From Anaerolineales bacterium UBA2395 (lineage in GTDB: Bacteria > Chloroflexota > Anaerolineae > Anaerolineales > Villigracilaceae): a stretch of 47,713 bases of DNA. A model generated the notes under the pieces. The model did no database searches, was not told the DNA's origin, and saw only the letters and a program-made list of their open reading frames with translations. The stretch's first letter is position 1. Each line of letters opens with the position of its first letter. A program made the translations under genes and the position numbers. This document shows, piece after piece, positions 1 through 6,573 of this stretch. The stretch covers positions 463,289 to 511,001 of the forward strand of contig DDSH01000001.1 of NCBI GenBank assembly GCA_002343775.1, read 5' to 3'.

Positions 1-25
1 AGCAGGTCGCTTTTTTTATCATGCT

Positions 26-340
26 TTACTTATGCCCTTCCAAACAGACCACGCCCTCACCGCCAACGTGCGCATCGTGGACGGTTCCGGCAGGCAGGTC
101 CAATCGATCGCCCGCCTTCAATAGCAACGACTTTCCCAACTCCGGCAAACCGAACGTGATGCTTCCCTGCACCACGAAAATGACTTTGTCATAGCTGTGC
201 GAATGCGCAGAGTAGATATCGAAGGGTCCATTCGACCATGAATATGGATCGAGTCCCTCGTCGATCATCAACTGCCAGAGGGTAGTGCGGGTCGGGGGAG
301 CAGAATCCGCCCACGGGGTGATGAGAGGCGGGTTCTTCAT
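26..340 (-). CDS. Small single-domain cupin protein
   Basis: A 104-residue protein that is essentially one cupin barrel. Visible motif 1 is AHSHSYDK (His46, His48, Asp51) and motif 2 is KAGDRLDLPAGTVHD (Gly77-Asp78, Pro83, His88), the usual metal-binding pattern of small cupins. The family covers dioxygenases, isomerases and sensors, so no substrate can be named. I chose the ATG at 340 because it lies one base after the true stop of the upstream rhodanese-like gene (342-344). An in-frame ATG at 391 exists, but it lies inside the rhodanese 3' coding end. The two genes are almost certainly cotranscribed, with rhodanese first. Family call is firm, function is unknown. Confidence 0.8.
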   Translation of the reverse strand: MKNPPLITPWADSAPPTRTTLWQLMIDEGLDPYSWSNGPFDIYSAHSHSYDKVIFVVQGSITFGLPELGKSLLLKAGDRLDLPAGTVHDAHVGGEGVVCLEGHK

Positions 341-341
341 C

Positions 342-803
342 CTAAGGCTGTGTTGGGTATCCCGCAACGAGCCATGCAGAGAGTCCGCCACTCAATGCTT
401 CCGCTTTTTCAAAACCGTTCTGTAACAGGAGGAACGCCGCACGGGCGCTCGTATGTTCGTCCGGTCAGGTGCAATAGGTGATGATCCACTGACTCTTTTC
501 GAGCGAAAGGCTGCCGATGTTGTTCTCGAAATTTTCCAGCGGAATGGAAACAGCGCCAGCCGCGTGACCGCTGGCATACGCATCCGCGCTTCTCACGTCG
601 ACGAGAATGGCTTGACCTGAATCCAGCGCGGCTTTTGCGTCGCTGACGGAGATGCGCGGCACTTGGTCTTCAGTCTGTGGGATGCCGCCACCGCTGGATT
701 GATTGGGGATCGTCGTCGGCTCGGCTTGAGGCGCGAGCGTCGAGCATGCGAGCGCGGCGAATAATAGAACTGCAATTGCAAATGGGAATAGTCTGCGGTT
801 CAT
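342..803 (-). CDS. Rhodanese-like lipoprotein with in-frame UGA (probable selenoprotein)
   Basis: Reads as 153 residues if the TGA at 465-467 is decoded. Residues 1-20 are a lipoprotein signal ending at Cys20 (AALAC). A Ser/Gly/Pro-rich linker follows, then a rhodanese domain from about residue 50 (AILVDVRSADAY). At the active-site loop the frame reads YCT-UGA-PDEHTSARAA and continues without break through GFEKAEALSGGLSAW to a TAG at 342-344, a complete rhodanese C-terminus. Related rhodaneses carry YC-x-C-P-x-E in this loop, so UGA replaces a Cys position. A short stem-loop fitting a bacterial SECIS lies just downstream (433-449). Start is ATG 803, preceded by AAGGAGAG. Alternatives are a nonsense mutation or a sequencing error. 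Selenocysteine is favoured because both halves look intact and a SECIS-like hairpin is present. Confidence 0.75.
433..449 (-). promoter_or_regulatory. Candidate bacterial SECIS element
   Basis: On the minus strand, AGCGCC pairs with GGCGTT (four Watson-Crick GC pairs, one G-U and one A-U) around a 5-base loop CGTGC. The loop begins 21 nucleotides after the in-frame UGA, inside the 16-37 nt window known for bacterial SECIS elements. A G lies in the second loop position, followed by U, as the SelB-binding loop requires. The coding sequence continues through the hairpin, as expected for bSECIS. Confidence 0.55.
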
Positions 804-816
804 CTCTCTCCTTATG

Positions 817-855
817 AAAAGACATCGGAAGTCTTAAGACTTCCGATGTCTTTTT
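817..855. terminator. Bidirectional hairpin terminator
   Basis: Perfect inverted repeat with a TTAA centre, flanked by AAAA on the left and TTTTT on the right. It lies just after the pepF stop (867) in the minus direction and just before the rhodanese-like gene start. Confidence 0.85.
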
Positions 856-866
856 GAATGGTTATC

Positions 867-2669
867 TTACAGTTGGCAGTAGCGGTCCACGCGCCTGCCG
901 ATGATGGCGAGGCTGTCTGCCCAGAACTTTTTGCTGCGGATGTTGATGCCAAAGCGTTCAGCAAGTTCCGCTGCGGGCGCTTCGCCGGTGGAGGCGAGCA
1001 GGTTCTTGTAATCGGGCACGAAGTCTGCGCCGCGCTTCTGGTAGATGGCGTACAAGCCGGTGGCGAAGAGCAGACCAAAGGCATACGGGTAGTTGTAGAA
1101 CGAAAAACCGCTGGTGTAGTAATGTGGTTTCCACGTCCACATGAATTTTTGCAGATACTTCTCATCCAGTCCTGCGCCGTAGGTGGCTTTCTGCGCGCGT
1201 TCCATGATGTCGTTGATCTCGTCAGAGGAGAGTTCGGCTTTGGCGCGGCGTTCGAATACTTCCTTCTCGAACAGGTAGCGCGAGTAGATATCCACCACCA
1301 CCTGCGAGGCGTTGTTCAACTGCGCTTCGAGGATGGCGAGCACTTCCTGCGGGTCGGTGGTCTGTTCGAGCGCGGCTTCGGTGGCGATGGTCTCGCACAT
1401 GATGGAAGCGGTCTCCGCGAGGGTCATCGGCGTGTTTTGCTGGAGCTGGGTCTTGTCTGCTTCGTAGGCACATTCGTTGTGAAAAGCGTGACCGATCTCA
1501 TGCGCCAGCGTGCTGACCTGGTCGAATGAGCCGTCGAAGTTGGCAAGGATGCGGCTCTCCTTTACTGCGGCAACTCCCATGCAGAACGCGCCGCCGCGCT
1601 TGCCTTCACGCTGTTCGCCGTCGATCCAGTTTTTATCAAAGGTGCGTCTTGCGAACGCGCCCAGATCGGGTGAGAACTTGTTGAAATTTTCCACGATGAA
1701 GTCGCGGGCTTCATCCCATGAATAGACTTTGTCGGTCTTGCCCATCGGGGCGAAGAGGTCCCACCAGGCGAGTTTTTCCTTGCCGAGCAGTTTGGCTTTG
1801 TGCAGGAAGTATCGCTCGAACATCGGGAAGGAATCCTTCATTGCGCCGAGCATGGCGTTCAGCGTTTCACGGTCCATGCGTGCGGCATCGATGGAGGCGT
1901 GGACGGCATCTTCGCGTCCGCGTTTTTTGTCGAGGGTGAGCGTCTCGCCTTTGACGCCGTTGAGACAGGCGGCGAGCGTTTCCTTCACGCCTTCCCAAGC
2001 CTGGTTCTCGGCTTCGTAGCCGCGGCGTCGCACAGATTCGTCGGGGTGCGAGCGCAGGTTGATGAGCGCCGGCATTGGAAGTTTCTGGACTTTGCCATCG
2101 AGTTCGAAGTCCACGGTCATTTGTGAGGTTAGTGTCCCTTGCAGTTTGCCGAAGGCGTTGCCACCGCTCAGAGTCAGCTCTGCCGCGAGTATTTCTTCAG
2201 TCTCGCTCATCAGATATTTGGATTGCTCCGCCGCTTCAAGCAGGGTGAATTCATGCGCTTTTACAGCAGCGTTGGTTTTGGCGGCTTTTTTGATGGCGGG
2301 TTTGCCGAGTTTGCCTGCCCAAGCGACGAATTTGGTTTGCAGCACGTTCGCCTGCACGTTCATCTGTTCGAATTCCGAAAGCACGCGCATGGCGTTCTTG
2401 TCGCGCGAGTCGGTGGAAATGAAGGCGTAGATGTACGGTCCGATGGTGCCGCCCAACTCGAAGATCGTGTTGAGGCGGTCCACCGCTTCGCCCAGGATCT
2501 TGCCAAGTTTCTTCGGGTCGGTTTTGCCATCCGCTTTGGCAGATTTCTTAAAGAAGGCTTCCAGTTCGTCCAACAGGGTTTTGTATTTTTTGACGGCGTT
2601 CTTGAATTGTTTCGAATCAAGAGCAGGATAGACATTGGTCATATCCCAGCGAGGTGCAGAAACGGTCAT
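867..2669 (-). CDS. pepF: Oligoendopeptidase F family M3 metallopeptidase
   Basis: 600 residues, the normal length for M3B oligoendopeptidases, which cleave short peptides in the cytosol. The zinc site is HEIGH at residues 390-394 (His390, Glu391, His394), with the third ligand Glu expected about 25 residues later in the TMCETIATEAAL stretch (MTLAETASIMCETI is visible). The N-terminal helical part (about residues 1-200) matches the family layout, and the C-terminus GGHxxSGFSFYNYPYAFG-like segment (HYYTSGFSFYNYPYAFGLLF) is characteristic. Start ATG 2669 has AAGGAG 9 bases upstream, and a TATACT -10 candidate lies at 2700-2705. A strong terminator follows at 817-855, so the gene is probably monocistronic. 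Confidence 0.93.
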   Translation of the reverse strand: MTVSAPRWDMTNVYPALDSKQFKNAVKKYKTLLDELEAFFKKSAKADGKTDPKKLGKILGEAVDRLNTIFELGGTIGPYIYAFISTDSRDKNAMRVLSEFEQMNVQANVLQTKFVAWAGKLGKPAIKKAAKTNAAVKAHEFTLLEAAEQSKYLMSETEEILAAELTLSGGNAFGKLQGTLTSQMTVDFELDGKVQKLPMPALINLRSHPDESVRRRGYEAENQAWEGVKETLAACLNGVKGETLTLDKKRGREDAVHASIDAARMDRETLNAMLGAMKDSFPMFERYFLHKAKLLGKEKLAWWDLFAPMGKTDKVYSWDEARDFIVENFNKFSPDLGAFARRTFDKNWIDGEQREGKRGGAFCMGVAAVKESRILANFDGSFDQVSTLAHEIGHAFHNECAYEADKTQLQQNTPMTLAETASIMCETIATEAALEQTTDPQEVLAILEAQLNNASQVVVDIYSRYLFEKEVFERRAKAELSSDEINDIMERAQKATYGAGLDEKYLQKFMWTWKPHYYTSGFSFYNYPYAFGLLFATGLYAIYQKRGADFVPDYKNLLASTGEAPAAELAERFGINIRSKKFWADSLAIIGRRVDRYCQL

Positions 2670-2826
2670 TTGGTTATCTCCTTGTGAAAAGATAGGTTAA
2701 GTATACCGTGATTGTCTGGCGGGAAAACCCTGCCAAAGCATGGCTTCAATCTTGAAAATGGAACTTTTTGGTGCGTTTTTCGTTCAGTTTTGGAGTAAAG
2801 TTAAACTGGAAACCGGAGGTTTGTTC

Positions 2827-3300
2827 ATGAAACAGGATCGTTTTCTCACAGGTATTTTAATCGGCATCGGCGCGCTCATCTTACTGGCGCTGGGATTGTT
2901 CTTCGTCCGCCAGGATCAACGCGGCTACGTGGCAGAAGACACCCCCGAAGGGGTGGTCAACAATTATGTGTTGGCGGTTTTGAACAAGGATTATGAAAAG
3001 GCGTACGGCTATCTTGCGGATATGAAATACAAACCCGAGTATGAGGATTTCCGCCAATCCTTCCTCAGCGGCATGGTCAGCCCGGATAACGTCGGCATGG
3101 ATATTGGAGATTCCCAGATCGCCGGCGATGAAGCATCTGTGGATCTGACGTTGTATTATTCGTACAATGATCCATTCACCACCCGTTATGGAAACCCTGA
3201 CCGCGCCTTGTTGGTGGAGCAAAATGGTGAATGGAAGTTGAGTTTCATGCCATACAACTTTTGGGACTTCAACTGGTATCAGGAGCCATACAAGCCGTAA
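2827..3300 (+). CDS. Membrane-anchored NTF2-like hypothetical protein
   Basis: 157 residues. An N-terminal transmembrane anchor (about residues 6-26, ILIGIGALILLALGLFF) is followed by an extracytoplasmic domain that starts TPEGVVNNYVLAVLNKDYEKAYGYL, the classic opening of NTF2-like/DUF4878-type domains. The end contains a hydrophobic strand pattern with EQNGEWKLSF. Such proteins usually bind ligands or scaffold at the envelope; no catalytic residues can be assigned. Start ATG 2827 has a CGGAGG ribosome site. A longer frame opens at 2740 but lacks a good site. The next gene starts 60 bases downstream and is also a membrane protein, so the two may be coexpressed. Confidence 0.7.
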   Translation: MKQDRFLTGILIGIGALILLALGLFFVRQDQRGYVAEDTPEGVVNNYVLAVLNKDYEKAYGYLADMKYKPEYEDFRQSFLSGMVSPDNVGMDIGDSQIAGDEASVDLTLYYSYNDPFTTRYGNPDRALLVEQNGEWKLSFMPYNFWDFNWYQEPYKP

Positions 3301-3359
3301 CTTTTGCGTCATTACGAAGGCGTGATTTGTCCGCCTCATGCAATGACGAAGGGAAACCC

Positions 3360-5273
3360 ATGAAAACAATACGTCGTCTCTACTTTTATGTCGTTGCCTT
3401 CATCAGCGTTGAAGTGGTGCTGTGGGGCATGATCGGTCTGCTGCGTTCCATCTTAAGTGCCGAGGAGATCATTAGCAGCGCATCGGCACTGGCGCAGGCG
3501 TTGGCGCTCATCCTGGTAGGTGTGCCGATCTTTCTCATTCACTGGGGTTGGGCGCAGAAAGCCTCTGCCAGCGATGCGGAGGAGCATTCTGCCAGTGTGC
3601 GTGCCGTGTTCCTGTATGGCATTTTGCTTGGCACGCTGATCCCCGTTGTGCAAAATTTGCTGGCGCTCATCAACCGCATATTCCTTTCGACGGCAAACCT
3701 GTATGCCTATCGCGCCGTCGTCGGCGGGGCGCAGTCCTGGCTGGATAATCTCATCGCCATTGTCATCAACCTGCTCATCGCCGCGTACTTCTGGAATGTG
3801 CTCAAGGCGAACTGGGTGTCGCAGACCGAAGCCGAAAACTTTGCCGAAATCCGCCGCCTGTATCGCTTTGTCTGGGTGATGTATGGTCTGTTCATGACCA
3901 TCTATGGCGTGCAGCAGGCATTGACCTACGCCTTCACATTGCCTTCGGATGTCCTTGGGCAGATCGGGAGGGAGGTTGCCGTCAATGCGATTGCCTTGCT
4001 GGTGGTCGGTGCTCCCATTTGGTTCTTCTCGTGGCGCATCCTTCAGGATGCTTTGGCTGATTCTGCCGAACGTGAGTCGTATCTACGCCTCGGCATTCTC
4101 TACCTGCTTGCACTGGGCGGCGTCATCGTCTCGCTGGTGGCGGGCGGAAATTTGATCTACATGTTCCTGATGCAATTGCTTGGTGAGGGTACCCCTTGGG
4201 CTGATTTCATTCAGGAGATCGGCGGACCAATCTCCGTCGGCGTGCCGTTTGGGGTGGTCTGGGCGTATTATGGCAAGTGGCTTGGGCAGCAATTCACATT
4301 CGATGAAAACCTTCCGCGCCGCGCGGGTAAACAGAGATTATTCGCATACATTCTGTCCATGCTGGGGCTTGGCGCGACGGTCTCCGGTTTGCTTTCCCTG
4401 TTTTCGGTGGTGATCGACCTGATTCTGGGAGAGCTTTATCTCAGCGAAAGCGGATTCCGCGAGCCGCTTTCAGGCGCGCTGGCTACGCTGGCGGTGGGTC
4501 TGCCGCTCTGGCTGATGACATGGCGCCCGGCTCAAGCACAGGCGTTGGAAACCAGCGACATTGGCGACCATGTCCGTCGCTCGGTGATTCGTAAAACCTA
4601 TTTGTACCTTGTGTTGTTCGTTTCGGTCATCGGCGGGATGATCTCGGCGGGAACGCTGGTCTTTGATTTGATCAACGCTGCTTTGGGCGGGGATTCATCC
4701 GGCTTGTTGAAGGATCTGCTGAATGAGTTATTGGTGCTGGTGGTATTTGTCGTTCTGATGCTGTATCACCTTTCGGCATTGCGGAAGGATGGCTCTGCCC
4801 GCGCTGATGTGCTGGCGGAGAAACAGGCGCAATTCCATGTATTGGTACTGGACCGGGATGGAAAGTTTGGCGCGGCGGTCAAGTCTATGTTTGCAAGACG
4901 CGCTTCGAACGTCCCGGTGACAGTGGTCAACGTCGGCGAGGGGATCCCCGGCGACGTCAAAGCGGATGCAGTGGTGTTGCCCGCTTCACTGGCGGTGAAT
5001 ACGCCGGAAACGGTCGAGGCGTGGATCCGCTCTTTTGGCGGCAACAAACTCATCATCAGTGATGAAGCGGCGGGCGTGTTCTGGATGAGCGACCTCGGGC
5101 AGGCGGCGGATTCGGCGAAGGCAATGGCAGAGGGGCAGGAGATCCGCCCGCAATCTGCCAAACGTAACACGCCGGTTTGGATGTATGTGGCATATGTATT
5201 CGCTGCGCTGTTTGCGCTGCAACTGCTGTTGATGCTGTTGTTGTTTGGCGTTTCAATGGTAGCCGGTTTCTAA
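3360..5273 (+). CDS. Multi-repeat DUF5671-like integral membrane protein
   Basis: 637 residues, mostly hydrophobic. A unit beginning R-x-L/T-Y-x-Y-x-V and containing 3-4 membrane helices recurs: residues near 1 (TIRRLYFYVVAFISVEV), about 165 (RRLYRFVWVMYGLFMTIY), about 240 (RESYLRLGILYLLALG), about 320 (KQRLFAYILSMLGLG) and about 410 (RKTYLYLVLFVSVIGG). This resembles tandem DUF5671 domains. About residues 490-600 form a soluble domain (FHVLVLDRDGKFG...), and one last helix ends the protein. I chose ATG 3360, preceded by AAGGGAAA, over an earlier in-frame start at 3231 that overlaps the previous gene. Function is unknown. Confidence 0.75.
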   Translation: MKTIRRLYFYVVAFISVEVVLWGMIGLLRSILSAEEIISSASALAQALALILVGVPIFLIHWGWAQKASASDAEEHSASVRAVFLYGILLGTLIPVVQNLLALINRIFLSTANLYAYRAVVGGAQSWLDNLIAIVINLLIAAYFWNVLKANWVSQTEAENFAEIRRLYRFVWVMYGLFMTIYGVQQALTYAFTLPSDVLGQIGREVAVNAIALLVVGAPIWFFSWRILQDALADSAERESYLRLGILYLLALGGVIVSLVAGGNLIYMFLMQLLGEGTPWADFIQEIGGPISVGVPFGVVWAYYGKWLGQQFTFDENLPRRAGKQRLFAYILSMLGLGATVSGLLSLFSVVIDLILGELYLSESGFREPLSGALATLAVGLPLWLMTWRPAQAQALETSDIGDHVRRSVIRKTYLYLVLFVSVIGGMISAGTLVFDLINAALGGDSSGLLKDLLNELLVLVVFVVLMLYHLSALRKDGSARADVLAEKQAQFHVLVLDRDGKFGAAVKSMFARRASNVPVTVVNVGEGIPGDVKADAVVLPASLAVNTPETVEAWIRSFGGNKLIISDEAAGVFWMSDLGQAADSAKAMAEGQEIRPQSAKRNTPVWMYVAYVFAALFALQLLLMLLLFGVSMVAGF

Positions 5274-5287
5274 CTTGGGTTCTGTGC

Positions 5288-5316
5288 GTGACCTGCGTTC
5301 GTCTTAATGATATACT
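5288..5316 (+). promoter_or_regulatory. Promoter of dnaN
   Basis: GTGACC (-35, 5288-5293) and TATACT (-10, 5311-5316) are separated by exactly 17 bases. They lie about 30 bases upstream of the dnaN start. Confidence 0.55.
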
Positions 5317-5347
5317 TTTGAAAAATTTTGATCCGAGGCGATGAACC

Positions 5348-6481
5348 ATGAAAGTAACAGTCCTTCAAGAGAACCTTGCCCGCGGTTTGAGTATTGTTTC
5401 GCGTGCCGTGTCGCCGCGCAGTACTTTGCCTGTTTTATCGAACATCCTGGTCGCAACCGATGAAGGGCGTTTGCGCCTTTCCGCCACGAATCTTGAATTG
5501 GGGATCACCTGCTGGATTCCGGCGCGCATCGACGAGAACGGCTCGACCACGGTTCCTTCGCGGACGTTGTCGGACCTGGTGAATACATTGCCCGGTGATC
5601 AGGTGCAGTTGAGTCTGGATGTGAAGACGCAAAACCTGCATGTGAAAAGCGGTTCATCGAACAACGATATCAAGTGCATCGACGCGCAGGAATTCCCGCC
5701 GCTGCCCACGCCGGAGATGCAAGGTGCGGTGCAGTTGAATGTGGCGGACTTTAAGGAAATGATCCAGCAAGTGGCTTTTGCCGCCTCGACCGATGAAGCC
5801 CGCCCGGTGTTGATGGGTGTGTTGATGAACGTGGAGAAGGACAAGGTCACGATGGCGGCGGCAGACGGCTTTCGGCTTTCGGTACGCAAGGCACAGTTGT
5901 CGCAGGCAATTCCCCAGCCGCTCAATGTGATCATTCCGGCGCGGGCACTGAACGAATTGGCGCGTGTGGCGCATGATCCCGAAGAACCCATTTACATGGT
6001 TGTGCCCAAGAATCGCGGACAGGTTTTGTTCCGCGTGAAGGATGTGGAAGTCGTCTCGCAGTTGATCGAGGGAACCTTCCCGGATTATCACCAGATCATC
6101 CCGCGAAATTACAAGTCGCGTACGCTGGTCTCCACGGCAGCGCTGCTCAAAGCCTGCAAACAGGCGGAGATCTTTGCGCGCGAGGGCTCGAATGTGGCGC
6201 GATTGGATATCAAACAGTCCAACGGCGAGATGCAGCCCAGCGAAGTGGAAATTTCGGCGACTTCCGAGGAGACTGGCAAGAACGAGACCATCGTCGAAGC
6301 GACGGTGGATGGCAGTGGCGTGTTGATCGCGTTCAACGTCAAGTTCCTGCGTGAAGCGCTGGAAGTCATCAAAACCCCGAATGTGGCGCTCGAAACGACC
6401 GCTCCCAACGCGCCGGGCGTGGTCAAACCGGTGGGCGATGATAACTTCCTGCATGTCATCATGCCGATGCATTTGGGATAA
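5348..6481 (+). CDS. dnaN: DNA polymerase III subunit beta (sliding clamp)
   Basis: 377 residues, the normal length of the three-domain clamp that tethers DNA polymerase III to DNA. The N-terminus MKVTVLQENLARGLSIVSRAV and the hallmark TLPVLSNIL are typical. The middle domain starts near residue 128 (VADFKEMIQQVAFAAST), the third near 255 (KSRTLVSTAALLKACKQAE), and the C-terminus PMHLG matches the usual P-M-R/H-L ending. Start ATG 5348 has GAGG 9 bases upstream. The gene stands alone with its own promoter and a strong terminator. There is no dnaA or recF beside it, unlike the common dnaA-dnaN-recF order. Confidence 0.97.
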   Translation: MKVTVLQENLARGLSIVSRAVSPRSTLPVLSNILVATDEGRLRLSATNLELGITCWIPARIDENGSTTVPSRTLSDLVNTLPGDQVQLSLDVKTQNLHVKSGSSNNDIKCIDAQEFPPLPTPEMQGAVQLNVADFKEMIQQVAFAASTDEARPVLMGVLMNVEKDKVTMAAADGFRLSVRKAQLSQAIPQPLNVIIPARALNELARVAHDPEEPIYMVVPKNRGQVLFRVKDVEVVSQLIEGTFPDYHQIIPRNYKSRTLVSTAALLKACKQAEIFAREGSNVARLDIKQSNGEMQPSEVEISATSEETGKNETIVEATVDGSGVLIAFNVKFLREALEVIKTPNVALETTAPNAPGVVKPVGDDNFLHVIMPMHLG

Positions 6482-6495
6482 ACTCCGATGAAATG

Positions 6496-6528
6496 AATCC
6501 GCCAGAGATTGCCTCTGGCGGATTTTTG
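6496..6528 (+). terminator. Rho-independent terminator after dnaN
   Basis: A 12-bp perfect stem (AATCCGCCAGAG with its complement) with a 5-base loop, followed by TTTTT. It begins about 15 bases after the dnaN stop. Confidence 0.92.
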
Positions 6529-6573
6529 TTATCATATGCCCAGGATTCATTATTATAAAGAAGCGAGCAGACC

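Noticed and set aside
1..25. Possible 3' half of a terminator (GGTCGCTTTTTTT) at the left edge
   Set aside because: The other arm would lie outside the window, so it cannot be confirmed.
858..1529. Long open frame on the plus strand opposite pepF
   Set aside because: Shadow of the pepF codons; composition is typical of antisense frames and no domain is visible.
5274..5347. Gap before dnaN considered as oriC
   Set aside because: No DnaA boxes (TTATCCACA-like) or AT-rich unwinding element in the 74 bases; only an ordinary promoter is seen.
5654..6550. Long minus-strand frame opposite dnaN
   Set aside because: Antisense shadow rich in His, Arg and Gln; dnaN itself is unmistakable on the other strand.
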